From contig OY744516.1 in NCBI GenBank assembly GCA_963556195.1, positions 34,569,986 through 34,633,985 on the forward strand: a stretch of 64,000 nucleotides of DNA. Direction: 5' to 3'. Both the position numbers and the translations under genes were made by a program. The notes under the pieces are model-generated. The model saw nothing but the letters and a program-made list of their open reading frames with translations. It had not been told where the DNA came from and searched no databases. Every line of letters begins with the position of its first letter. The first letter of the stretch is position 1. Shown in pieces: positions 44,840-56,286 of this stretch. The DNA comes from Sepiola atlantica. Its lineage: Eukaryota; Mollusca; Cephalopoda; Sepiida; Sepiolidae.

Positions 44840-45160
44840 AGCTTCTGAGTGGTCAGCTGAGAGTAGCTGAGAAAACAGGCAGATGTAGGCAGTTCCGGTA
44901 GTAGACTGAGGGAAGACCGGACATCTAGGATTTCCAGTCAAGAGTAGATATATTTAAGAAAACGGAGCAGACGAGAAGGGAGAGGGTAGATCGGCTTGGA
45001 GAGTGATTCAAGTTAGAGGGTTTGAGACGAGTAGACACGTTTGAAGGATCATACGATGGAGTTAGTCTTAGCCGAGATTCTGAACTTGAAAGATGGGAAT
45101 TGAACTAAGATGTAGACGCTAGTGGTGGGGCCCCAACGACACAAACACGTTTAGGAATAT
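44840..45160 (+). repeat. LTR-like segment, block A
   Basis: From (TGT)TAGCTTCTGAGTGG through a TATA-like TATATTTAAG at about 44950 to a GTGGTGGGGCCCCAACGACA stretch (45121-45141) that resembles an LTR edge followed by a TGG-starting primer-binding site. No gag/pol is found nearby, so this is only a suggestion. Copied at 56287-56600. Confidence 0.3.
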
Positions 45161-45786
45161 AAGGTGCTGTATGTGGAAGGACAGCAAAACCTCCCCACAA
45201 AAAAAAAAGCAAAGCAAAAAAAAAATTATATCCCTGAAAATGCCTTTAACAAGTACTTCAGTAAAACCTGCTTATTCACAAATGTGTTGACACACAAGAA
45301 CAACTGCCGCCTGGGTGAAAGTTCTGTTCTCAATCATGTGACGAATCTCTCCAGAGAGAAAGATCGAGAGAGAGTATGCAATTCGTTAGTATTATTTTAA
45401 AATAGAATTGATGAATGTAGGATAAAGAAGGAACTATCGCGTGAAATATTTAAGAATTTGATCTGTATATTGATATTATTAATAGTGTAAATGTTCTATG
45501 AAGTAGTTTATTTTTAAGTGTTGAATTGAGAAGATAATTAAAAAGGGGAAATGTATAAAAAGGCATCACAAACAAATAATGAATAAGCATCAGTTTTTTT
45601 TCCCCCCCTACAATGAAAAAAAATTTCTGATTAATGGTTGTTTACATGATTCAAGTATGAGTGACTGTAAGGGGGGGGGGGGCATACATGCTTTACTTGT
45701 TTGTTTGTTTGTTTGTTTGTTTGTGGTTTTATTTGTTTGTTTGTTTTACTTGTGTAACATACAAATTAAATACATCATGAATTATA
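45160..45786. other. Duplicated noncoding segment, block A
   Basis: Matches 56615-57219 of block B. Holds a poly-G run (about 45671-45682) and a GTTT microsatellite. No supported gene. Confidence 0.55.
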
Positions 45787-46175
45787 TTGGGTCGCCAACT
45801 AAGTTCCCGCCATTTTTTATTTAATTTTAGCATTTATTGTGTTTTCAAATTTTGGAATCTATTTTTTTCAAGAATTCTATTTTTTGAATTTATTTTATGT
45901 TTTGGGGGGTTTTTTTTTTTCGAATTATTTTAACTTAATTTCTGTTTATTTTCAGATCATTGAATGTCAAGAAAAATGGACATTTTCGACACCATCTCCT
46001 GAGCTTTCTACCAACGAGGTATTGAAAATCTTTTTGCTTTTATGTACTAGCGAGTCACCACTTATGAAGGCTCATTGTTGAACATTGCGAAGAAGTTGTA
46101 AACAACAAGGGAGAATACATTATTGATTAATTAGTTGTTAGTCTTTTTTTATTAAACCTTTTAAGTTTCGGAATT
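45787..46175 (+). mobile_element. Mariner-type remnant, block A
   Basis: Begins TA|TTGGGTCGCCAACTAAGTTC, a mariner-like TIR with TA. About 290 bp later the frame at 46085-46130 reads EEVVNNKGEYIID-stop, the C-terminal end of mariner transposases. The catalytic core is deleted. Copies: 57220-57604, a piece at 47342-47580, and 58020-58255 with the opposite TIR. Confidence 0.7.
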
Positions 46176-46506
46176 TTTGATGTTCCATCACTATTTACAT
46201 AATTTAATATTTCTCTTTCATAATATTCTCAACATCTCTTCATCCATTAAATTTAAAACAGTTTTCTTTTCTTCACTGTCCATGCATATAAAAGTATTTT
46301 GGCTAGGCATTAAGTAATTTAAATGGTGGTGGTCGTAGCTTCAAGCTGGGAAAAATTAGGAATCTCACCGTTTTAATGTTGGAATTTTGTTATCAACGTG
46401 TGATCCACAATACATGTGCTTGGAAACTTAAGGAAAAAGAGTTAAACTAAATGGGAGGTTAACTATTTAGATGTAATTGATTATTCGACGTATTATTCTC
46501 TGATCA

Positions 46507-46671
46507 AAATATTACGTGTACACATGCCAAAATATAACGTGTACACATTATGCCAAAATATAACGTGTATGCCAAAATATAACGTGTACGATTTATGCCA
46601 AAATATAACGTGTACAGTTTATGCCAAAATATAACGTGTACAGTTTATGCCAAAATATAACGTGTACACAG
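46507..46671. repeat. Short array of the 23-bp satellite
   Basis: Six to seven units of ATATAACGTGTACA...GCCAAA immediately after CGTATTATTCTCTGATCA, i.e. joined to the X segment. Confidence 0.9.
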
Positions 46672-46679
46672 TGCATTTT

Positions 46680-46892
46680 TATCAAGTTGTTACATGAATA
46701 CATTGGCTGATTTCAACATCACCAGTAAATAACATTGAAGAAGTTTCAAAAAACCAGACGCGCCCCCAAAAACTGGTCCCATTGACCCCCGGGGACATTT
46801 TTTTTTTTTTGTAATTTTGAGATATTATGCTCCCAGAAACAAACAAACAGACATACAGACAACTGCCCTTTATATAAGAGAAGAAGATAAAA
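46680..46892. other. Unmatched segment in block A
   Basis: Ends in CCCTTTATATAAGAGAAGA, Helitron-end-like. Nothing else recognised. Confidence 0.35.
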
Positions 46893-47335
46893 TAAGTGCC
46901 TCATTAAACGGGGAGGGTGGGGGGATCCTGTTAAGATGAACCTACTTGACAAAAGTAATGTTTCTAGATTGGCTTCAGATAAACCCCTTTGCATGGGCAC
47001 TGTCTAGCCGTTATCTCTAGTGGATATCTCCAGTAGTCAACTTCTGGGTGGTCGAAAGGTGACCACTGCGAAAGACCAGAATCCAAGATTTCCGGTGAGG
47101 AGTGAAAATATTCCAGATGGGCATGACACAGAAGTTGGGTTTTCTGAGGGCTGGCAATCAGTGTGGTCGGTGTGCTTCTCCTTAGGGCTCTTAGCTAAAG
47201 GATTGTGTTGATTGGATTTATATTTTATTTGGCCGGGATAAAAGATCTCATTTTGCAAGTCTGCTATTCAACCTAAGAAAACGAGTAGTATTAGTAATCT
47301 CAAAAAAATATATCTGTTAGTTGTTTATAAACAAC
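46893..47335 (+). repeat. Duplicated segment with conserved small ORF
   Basis: Nearly identical to 59722-60165. A 63-codon plus-strand ORF (47020-47211) and a 73-codon minus ORF are kept in both copies, but both copies are recent, so conservation says little. The protein is not recognised. A CAACTTCTG-GTGGTC...CCAAGATTTCC string faintly resembles 44843-44935. Confidence 0.5.
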
Positions 47336-48556
47336 AATTAATTTCTGTTTATTTTCAGATCATTGAATGTCAAGAAAAATGGACATTTTCGACACCATCT
47401 CCTGAGCTTTCTACCAACGAGGTATTGAAAATCTTTTTGCTTTTATGTACTAGCGAGTCACCACTTATGAAGGCTCATTGTTGAACATTGCGAAGAAGTT
47501 GTAAACAACAAGGGAGAATACATTATTGATTAATTAGTTGTTAGTCTTTTTTTATTAAACCTTTTAAGTTTCGGAATTTTTGATGTTCCATCACTATTTA
47601 CATAATTTAATATTTCCCTTTCATAATATTCTCAGCATCTCTTCATCCATTAAATTTAAAACCGTTTTCTTTTCTTCACTGACGTCCATGTATATAAAAG
47701 TATAGATGTAATTGATTATTCGACGTATTATTCTCTGATCAACGTCCAACATGGAGAGTAGTGTACTATCTATTCTGATGTCATAATATTGTCCCAGGCA
47801 TTAACCCCTCCTTTGGGGAGTAGTGTTCGTTCATCATGATATCATCCCCTCAGTCATTATCTGCTGCAGTGTATGCAGTTCGTTCACCATTATATCGTCC
47901 TCCCAGCCTAGCAAAAATATGGGACTTGAGGGAGCATATATTTGCTAATCTATTATATAAAGCAAAGTTGTCTGTATCCAGTTAAAGGTCAAAAACCATA
48001 CATATTTATTTTTAATATTCATATTTTGGGGGTCAACAAGAACAAAAATAATCGGAGGGGGGGGTCAATATTTAAAGCAATTTTTTAATGTTATTATGTA
48101 GTAATTCGTCAACGATTTTTTTCCAGTTGCCAGAAAAAAATGACAGGGGGTGTGAGAGAAAGAGCGAGGGGGAGGGGATAGATAGAGAGGGTAGATATAG
48201 AGAGAGAAGTTTTAAAAGACATGTTACACACACTTTTTAAGTTTTGTTGTCAATGCTTCTGGGCAATGTCTGATAATCATGGTAATCTAAAATAATAGAA
48301 AATTAATGTTTTGTTGTCTGCAGATTGGAATTTCTGAATGCGAGGCAACAAATATTAACAGTGAAAATATTTTATCTATGGTAAATTGCTAATTAATATT
48401 CACGTCAGAAAGTAAAAAGTTATTTTGACATTTACCATACATATTGTAAAATGAAAACAAGTCTAAGAGTTTTTGATCTTATTATAAGGCTTTGTTTCAA
48501 TTTGATCCCTGGGCAGACAGACACCACAGGGGGTAATAAAATAATTATAATAATAA

Positions 48557-49237
48557 CTAGCAAGACCCGTGTAAATTACACGAAATAATTCCTAACCTAT
48601 ACATGTTTGAATAAAATATGATAAGATTTGACTTGTATATTTATTTTTAAAAATGAACAATACATGAAACAATTTACAAAACTTCTTTATATACAATATT
48701 TCTAGTGTAGGTAGTTTCTCTTCTCTGGCCATGAGTAGAATTATTCTGAGGAAGAATTTTCACTCTTACACTGTTCATAGACCTTGTTCTTGAGAAGGCT
48801 ACATAAAATTGTCCATGAGTAAAGCAAGTTTGTAGTAGGTAGATCCCAACCTTATTGAAAGTCTGTCCCTGAGCTTTATTAATGGTCATTCATGAGTAGC
48901 ATACAAAGATTAGGAAGGTCGTTGCTTTTGATAGAAGCGTGACACACAAAATAATACACATGCTATGTATTAATATGTGTTTTCCCGGTTGTCCCCTCTC
49001 TACCCCCCCCCCCTTGATGTAGAAAAAAAAAATCTTAGAGGTTGGTTGGGATTGAAGTATAAGCCAGTCGGACCGCCGTCAAAATCCTACGTCGCTAATC
49101 GTTGCGCCAAAGGGAAATACTTCAAAATATTACAAAAATTAGGTGACTTGAATGCTTTGTCCAAATCTAGGTGCGGCACGCATGAGCAGAGCTTTTGATG
49201 TAAGCGTGACACACGAATACACACATTAATATATAGA
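48557..49237 (-). mobile_element. Helitron derivative, 681 bp, block B
   Basis: Same ends as the block A copy: A|TCTATATATTAATG at the 5' side, palindrome CGTGTAATTTACACG (plus 48568-48582) and CTAG|T. It was duplicated with the block rather than inserted independently, because the flanks match. Confidence 0.88.
48674..48889 (-). pseudogene. Helitron helicase C-terminus, block B
   Basis: 71 codons, nearly identical to the block A copy (a few substitutions such as LLQTCF for LPQTCF). Keeps NKAQGQTF and HGQFYVAFSR. Confidence 0.85.
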
Positions 49238-49266
49238 TAATAATACTTGCCAGGAGGAAAGGGATT

Positions 49267-49590
49267 ATGAGAATTCTTTTTAAATTTCCACCCTGTCAGT
49301 CTTTTAAAAAATAAATCTTATATCCCCCCCCCCTCCCCCATCGAAAAGAAAATGGCATCGGTTGGTAACATAAAAAAATACTGAAATCATGAAGAGGCTT
49401 ATTACCACTCAAATTCCAGAGAAAGTCAACTGCCGGTATCAATGGTAAACAGCTGTTGCGAGAATACAAAGTGATTTTCAATGATTATCAAAAGAAATGG
49501 AGAGTGCTGGAGATCTGGAGCGACTTGTTATCTTTCAGACTCCAGGGAACACTATCTGTTGGTACCAGCGATCAATCAATGGTAATGACT
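49267..49590. other. Segment present only in block B
   Basis: In A, GGGATTAT runs directly into GTGAGAACTCC. Here about 325 bp intervene, including a poly-C run. The short shared bases at the joint fit a deletion in A. No gene seen. Confidence 0.5.
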
Positions 49591-49624
49591 CATGTGAGAA
49601 CTCCTAGTGAGTAAATAATAATAA

Positions 49625-49763
49625 TAATAATAATAATGTACAAGATATCCGAAAAAATTATGAATATTATAATGAAAGCAATTGGAACATCGAGACTGGA
49701 AGTGACAGTTGGAAGACAACACCTGACGGAGATAAGAATACAGAGAGGTATATTCCAAGGAGA
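49625..49763 (+). pseudogene. Reverse transcriptase fragment 5' of the hAT insertion, block B
   Basis: Same MYKISEKIMNIIMKAIG...IQRGIFQGD reading as in block A. The hAT element cuts the gene right after QGD. Confidence 0.75.
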
Positions 49764-49771
49764 CTATCACC

Positions 49772-52700
49772 TAGAGATGGGCGGTTTTACCGAAAAACCG
49801 CGGTTTTTCGGTTTCGTCTCCATACCGTATACCGAATCGGTTTTTTTTTTTTAAACCGTAACCGTTCGGTATTGTGTTTTTATTACAGTAAGCCACCATA
49901 TACAAGGAAACACGGTTGAAAAGATTTTCCGATTTGAATAAAATTGAATATTACCAAAAAATGTTATATTAGTAAGAGAACAGATTGAACAAATATATTA
50001 CTGCAATTACTGCTATAAACACGAGGCAATTTTTGTTTATTTTCATTCTAGAACGAATTTTAAACATTTTAAAATATGAATATAGAAAATGTTGTTACAT
50101 TTTTCGTACCCAACTAGTAAATAAATTAATCTTTCATCTTTTTTTATGCATTAAAATTATAATTGTACGTTGTTTTGTCTTTCGGTAATAGTAATTTTAA
50201 ATTATCTTATCCTAAAAAATATTGTCCTTTTTTTGAGCGAAAGTCAACAATGGCTACTAGTATTGCTGATATAACAATCAATCAGCAGCAGCGTCTTGTA
50301 AAAAAAGATAAAAATACTTTTAAAAAAAGTTAATCCTATTTGGTTCTTTTATAAAAAATACTTTAAAAAATACTGGTTTTCACTCAACTTTCGAACTTCT
50401 AGTAGTAATGAATTTCTAGTCGCCAATTTAAAAAAAAAAAATTAAGATTCTACTTTTTTAGGCGATTACGTCTTTAAGTCTTGGCGAAAAAAGAAAAAAC
50501 AAAACAACAAAAAATAGTTTAGAATTTAGAGTGGGGGGATCAGTTTCGCATATAAATTTAATGTAAAATGATCTCCGATTTCCCGGCCATTCTTGCCTTT
50601 TAGTGAAATTTATAAAATAAATAATTACTCTACCATTAACTCTAGGTACGACTAACAAGCCCACCTCCTAAAAATGCCATCTTGAACGTATCGTACCATT
50701 AACCTTAAATATGAGTGGCAAGCCACTCCTAAAAAACTCCCTTAACTCTAACACTAAGTCCGAATGGCAACCTCCATCCAAAACAAAACCCCTTCCTTAA
50801 CCTTATCACTAACCCTAAGTCCGAGTAGGAAGCCCTAATCCTACAAAAAAGCCCATTAAAACCACACATAATCGTCTAAAAAAAAAAAAAAGCAGACGCC
50901 CATAAAAAAAAACGCACAGGATTTATTTGCCATAGAAAAAAATTGATTAATGCCCTAAAACGCTAGAATGGCCCGGAAATTGTGAATTATTCTACATTAA
51001 ATATATGTGAAACTAATCCCCCACTCGAAATTCTAAATGAATTGTTTTTTTTTCTTTCTGGGTGTTCACACTTAATTGCCCCTAGCCCTACCACTAACCT
51101 GAAGTTCAAGTGGTAAGCCCCCCTCCTCCCACAAAAACCCTTATAATCGTCTAAAAAAACAGAAAAAAAACAAAAAACAAGAAAAACGCACAGGATTTAT
51201 CTCCCATAGAAAAAATAATTAACTGTCCTAAAACGCTAGAATGGCCTTGAAATGGGGGATTATTTTATGTGAAACTGATCCCCACTTTAAATTCTAAAAT
51301 AATTGTTTTTGTTTCTTTCTTTTTGCCAAGTTTTTCAGGGTGTTAACATGTAATTGCCTAAATAAAAAAAGTAGAATCTCATATTTTGGGGAGGTAAGGG
51401 GGTGAGTTAGCAGAAGGTGTAAATCTACAATAATGCTACAGAAATCTTGCAATATATTCATTTTTAAACAGTCCTAGTATTAGATTTTAGTTTCTTGTAC
51501 ATAAAATGTATTACAATTCAACTTTGAGTTTTCTAACTTCTTTCTTTTAATGGATTCATGGTATTTTTAAGGTATTGCAGCATATTTATGTGCACTTAGT
51601 GCAGATTACTTGGAAACCATTAATTTCTGGAGATTTTCAGTGGCATATTCTGATTCCTTGTACAAAAATACCCTTATATGGTAAATTTCATTGCTTAATC
51701 TTGTGTTTTAACAAAGATATAACATTTTTACTGAAAAAATAGTGTAAAAAATGTGACGAAACGCATATGGTATTAAAGAGGGGAAAATATCCAATTGTGC
51801 GAGGCACAAAAATAGTTATAACTTCCTTATTTTTAGTCAGATTTAAAAAATTTAAAAAGATTCTTTCTTAGATCATCAAGCTCTTCCTATGTATGCCATT
51901 ATTGAGATATTTTAAGCAATTTAAATTTTTTCATGTGTATTGCTACTTGTAGGAAGAAATCTTTGTTTACAATTTGTTTATTAACATTTTGAATTTTCAA
52001 ATGAAAAAGAGAGAAATACGACAGACAACATGACATCGTATTTTTAGCATAAACTATTTTCAAATGAAAAAGAAAAAATCAAACGCGTTCCGTATGATGT
52101 CGAAAATCTATTTGATTCAACTAAAAATTGTAAAATAATTATTTGTTTGTTTCAGAGTTATCTAAAAAAATAAGTTATTAAAATGAAATTTTGAAAAAAT
52201 ACTTGTAAAAGTAAATAAACGAAAAGTAGTGAGTAAGTATAAACATTTAAAAAGAAAAAAAGTAGTTGCCAATGCTAATGTCACTTTATTCGGATTTTTA
52301 AAATTATTTTAAACATTAGGCATTTCATTGTTTACTTTTGAAAAGCCACTTCATACATAAATTGTAATTTCTAGAGAACTATCTCTCAACTATACCGTTT
52401 TCTCTCCCAAAAATGGGTTATTCAAAAAGTAGACTATGCAACGATTTATATTTTACTAAATTGTTAATATGGTATTTATTTAGAGTTGACAATTTATTCG
52501 AAAGTTTAATTATTAAACTTTAATCCAAGTCATGAATTCTATGACTAAAATTACCTTAAAGCTTAAAAAATGACTTTAGATGAATTAATAATCTCTACTT
52601 TTTTTTAACCATCCTTCCTTTTCCCTTGGCGCGGTTTTCAGTTGTACTACTAGTCTTTTACGCATGTCTATAAAGTTTTATTACCCTGTCTTAAAAACAA

Positions 52701-53372
52701 ATATTAACCCCAACACGCACCAGTTGACAGAACTTCGAGCACACAAAATGACAGACATCCCAACAGTCAACACCGGCAATTCGAGAAGTATATGGTGTGT
52801 TTATTTTACGCGACAAAACACAACGTCTTGCAAACATTTTCACCTATAAAAAAATTAAAATTTGTATCTGTCAAATAATTTTGACAATATTTCATTTTCA
52901 TCATCATTTTTGCTTAATTTTATTTGTAAAATTATTTTGTTTGTTTAAATAAATTTTCGTTTTTTAATTTCTTGCATTTCTGAGTTATATTTTAGCTTCT
53001 GATGGGTTAAAGAATTAGATAGAATGTATATTCAAACTCAGTTTTATTCTTCAGAAATCTTTCATGAATCTTTGGTCACTGTTTTAACGAGTTAACTGTT
53101 AAAAAGGTATCAGAACTTTGATTACAACAGTCAACACCTTAAAACTTATGATTCATATCATGGAGAATGATTCAGTCACAAAATTATCGAAACAGTGGCA
53201 TAATTCAACTAAACGTTGAATAATAACTAATCATCACACAACAGAATGAATAGCTTCCATAGTAAAAAATTTTTTTTCAACAAAACCGAAAAACCGAACC
53301 GTAAACCGAGGTTTTAAGGGAAAAAAACCGAAACCGATACCGAAACCAAAATTTCAAAACCTCCCAACTCTA
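49772..53372. mobile_element. hAT-superfamily element, 3601 bp
   Basis: TIRs TAGAGATGGGCGGTTTT and (complement of the right end) TAGAGTTGGGAGGTTTT. Subterminal ACCGAAAAACCG/CGGTTTTTCGG repeats at both ends. Perfect 8-bp target duplication. No long transposase ORF. The open frame at 52664-52849 has SIWCVYFTRQNTTSCKHF, faintly BED-finger-like, but that is weak. Probably a non-autonomous or decayed copy. Confidence 0.92.
50445..51379. mobile_element. Nested TIR element inside the hAT
   Basis: Left AGATTCTACTTTTTTAGGCG...CTTGGC and right GCCAAG...TTGCCTAAATAAAAAAAGTAGAATCT are inverted copies. Inside, a ~250-bp unit is tandemly repeated (ACGCACAGGATTTAT at 50920 and 51190; AAACGCTAGAATGGCC at 50959 and 51231), and a related inverted piece lies at 50505-50600. 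Confidence 0.7.
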
Positions 53373-53380
53373 CTATCACC

Positions 53381-53815
53381 ACTACTAAAGAGTAGTGGTG
53401 ATAGTCATGATGTCACTCAACATGACTCAGGAAATGTGATGCAGGATACAAGTTTACAGACACAGAACAAAGAATACACCACCTTATGTACATGGACGAC
53501 CTGAAGCTATTTGCAAAAAGAAAAAAGGAACTGGAAAAGCTGATGAACAAGACCAGAATATTCAGCGAGGACATTTAAATAGAATTCGGAATGAAAAAGT
53601 GTGCACTGCTAGTGTTGAAAAGGGGGAGACTGGAAACAGCGGAGGAGATGAGGGTGCTTGGCAAACATGATAGCTATAAATATTTTAGAGTTCTGGAAGT
53701 AGATACTATTAAATCTACAGAAATTAAAGAGAAGATTGAAAAAGAATACTTGAGAAGAACAAGGACACTCTTAGAATGAAACTATATAGTAGAAATCTAG
53801 TAAAAGGAATAAACA
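53381..53815 (+). pseudogene. Reverse transcriptase fragment 3' of the hAT insertion, block B
   Basis: Keeps NHLMYMDDLKLFAKRKKELE with intact YMDD (53489-53500), a stop, then IEFGMKKCALLVLKRGRL and YKYFRVLEVDTIKSTEIKEK. Three bases that give KKCALL here are part of a short segment missing in block A (VLERGRL start), showing independent decay. Confidence 0.75.
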
Positions 53816-53828
53816 CCTGGGCATATAT

Positions 53829-55133
53829 ATAAAAATATAACGTGTACACATTATGCCAAAATATAACGTGTACACATTATGCCAAAATATAACGTGTACA
53901 CATTATGCCAAAATATAACGTGTACACATTATGCCAAAATATAACGAGTACACATGCCAAAATATTACGTGTACACATGCCAAAAAATAACGTGTATACA
54001 TGTCAAAATATTACGTGTACACATGCCAAAATCTTACGTGTACACATGCCAAAATATTACGTGTACACATGCCAAAATATAACGTGTACACATGCCACAA
54101 TATAACGTGTACACATGCCAATATATTACGTGTACACATGCCAATATATTACGTGTACACATGCCAAATATTACGTGTACAGGTTATTGCAAAATATTAC
54201 GTGTACAGGTTATTGCAAAATATAACGTGTACAGTTTATTGCAAAATATAACGTGCACACATGCCAATATATTACGTGTACACATGCCAAATATTACGTG
54301 TACACATGCCAATATATTACGTTATATTACGTTACATGCCAATATATTACGTTATATTACGTTACACGTTATATTACAATATATTACGTGTACACATGCC
54401 AAATATTACGTGTACAGGTTATTGCAAAATATTACGTGTACAGGTTATTGCAAAATATAACGTGTACAGTTTATTGCAAAATATAACGTGCACACATGCC
54501 AATATATTACGTGTACACATGCCAAATATTACGTGTACACATGCCAATATATTACGTTATATTACGTTACATGCCAATATATTACGTTATATTACGTTAC
54601 ACGTTATATTACAATATATTACGTTACATGCCAAATATTACGTGTACAGGTTATTGCAAAATATAACGTGTACAGTTTATTGCAAAATATAACGTGTACA
54701 CATGCCAAAATATAACGTGTACACATGCCACAATATAACGTGTGCACATGCTAAATATACTGATATATTACGTGTACACATGCCAAATATTACGTGTACA
54801 GGTTATTGCAAAATATAACGTGTACAGTTTATTGCAAAATATAACGTGTACACATGCAAAAATATAACGTGTACACATGCCAATATATTACGTGTACACA
54901 TGCCAATATATTACGTGTACACATGCCAATATATTACGTGTACAGGTTATTGCAAAATATAACGTGTACAGTTTATTGCAAAATATAACGTGTACACGTG
55001 CCAAAATATAACGTGTACACATGCCAATATATTACGTGTACACATGCCAAATATTACGTGTACAGTTTATGCCAAAATATAACGTGTACACATGCCAAAA
55101 TATAACGTGTACACATGCCAAAATATTACGCAA
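53829..55133. repeat. 23-bp satellite array, block B
   Basis: Same unit as block A, but with TTATTGC and TACATGCCAATATATTACGT variants. A higher-order unit of about 235 bp repeats (AGGTTATTGCAAAATATTACG at 54181 and 54416). The internal composition differs from block A, so the arrays have evolved separately since duplication. Confidence 0.95.
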
Positions 55134-55741
55134 TCGATTCTACGTCCAAATGGCAGGCGGAGAATGACTGAGAACCCTGTGTTAAGGAATAGAAAGTAGA
55201 GAAGGACGTGAAAGATAGTATCTAAAAATTTGATCATGTGTAGCAGACTAGGGAAAAGTCTAATGTAATTGTTTAGGAATTAAGTAATTTAAATGGTGGT
55301 GGTTGTAGCTTCAAGCTGGGAAAAATTAGGAATCTCACCGTTTTAATGTTGGGATTTTGTTATCAACATGTGATCCACAATACATGTGCTTGGAAACTTA
55401 AGGAAAAAGAGTTAAACTAAATGGGAGGTAAACTAAATGGGAGGTAATCTAAAAGGGAGGAAAACCAATGATTTGTGCGGAAGGGGGAGAAAAACTCTTT
55501 CATTTTACCTTTAAAGAAAAAAAAAGACAATCAGATAGAAAAAAAAAGAGACTTATGTGTTGTAAATGTTGCAGTTGTTTTGGCTAACATTGTTGTTTAT
55601 GTGTTCTGAAAAAAAAAAGAGAAAAATGCAGAGATGTATTATTATGTCAAAAATGTTATGTGCCGTAAAGAGACACTGTTTTATGTTTGTCGCTGTAAAA
55701 TTGTTTTGTCTGTGTATTGTTTATAAATTTGAAAAAAAAAA
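55134..55741. repeat. Duplicated unknown segment, block B
   Basis: Copy of 44225-44838 with few differences. No gene. Confidence 0.7.
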
Positions 55742-56286
55742 TGGCTGACAATGTAAGGTGTTGATAAAGTCCTCTGAGTAAGAGGGGGAAAAATCAAACG
55801 AGCAGGAGGGGAGAAAACAAAATGGCGGAATGCCTGCTATGAGAGATGATTTAAAAGCCTTCTTGGTGGAAGGTAAGGTAGAAGACCTGATTTTTTTTGT
55901 ACCCCAATCGAGGGGTAAGATTGATTTCTCTTCTCTCTTGGCTCATAAGGGGATTAAATGCACCCCTATGATCCCAATTTGGAGATCAATCAGTTGGTTT
56001 TGTCCGATTGTTCTTGTTTCTTGTTCTGTCATGTCTCTGCTATTATGTAAATTATGTAATATGAATGTATGATTTTTGTTTTGTAATTTATGAAATAAAT
56101 AACAAATGGGAGATGTGTGATACTATTGACTGCCCCCCCCCCCCCCCACCACCAGCCGGAAAATGTTAAGTTAGAAAATAATTGACAATACAAAAATGAT
56201 GAGGAAGTAAGATAAGTGAATGACAATAAAATAGCTGGTGAATCCATTTGAACTTCCCAGACGAATGACATTGTGACAATTAGTTG
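55742..56286. other. Segment present only in block B
   Basis: About 545 bp. The plus frame 55830-56072 (80 codons) includes MRDDLKAFLVEGKVEDLIFF, unidentified. A poly-C run lies at 56130-56146. In A the A-run joins directly to TTAGCTTCTGAG. Confidence 0.5.

Larger units (their letters stand above)
40148..47747 (+). repeat. Block A of a large direct duplication
   Basis: Aligns to block B (47748-60463). Matching segments: 40148-41904 with 47748-49771, 41897-42320 with 53373-53815, satellites 42335-43768 with 53829-55133, 44224-44838 with 55131-55741, 44840-46175 with 56287-57604, and 46893-47335 with 59722-60165. Identity looks very high by eye. Block A lacks the hAT element. The order is not perfectly collinear at the right end, where pieces of X (GATGTTCCATCACTATTTAC...) are repeated. 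Confidence 0.85.
49764..53380. repeat. 8-bp target site duplication CTATCACC
   Basis: CTATCACC at 49764-49771 and again at 53373-53380. Block A has it once (41897-41904) at the uninterrupted site. Confidence 0.95.

Noticed and set aside
45957..46019. Exon-like segment after TTTATTTTCAG and before GAG|GTATTG (IIECQEKWTFSTPSPELSTNE), present three times
   Set aside because: It lies inside the mariner remnant between TIR and transposase C-terminus, the donor is lost in one copy (GAG|ATATTG), and no flanking exons fit. Capture of a host exon is possible but unsupported.
53905..54715. ORFs of 60-143 codons in the block B array
   Set aside because: Same satellite artefact as in block A.
55830..56072. 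80-codon ORF MPAMRDDLKAFLVEGK as a gene
   Set aside because: No motif, no splice context, lies in an indel between recent duplicates, and is followed by AT-rich sequence.
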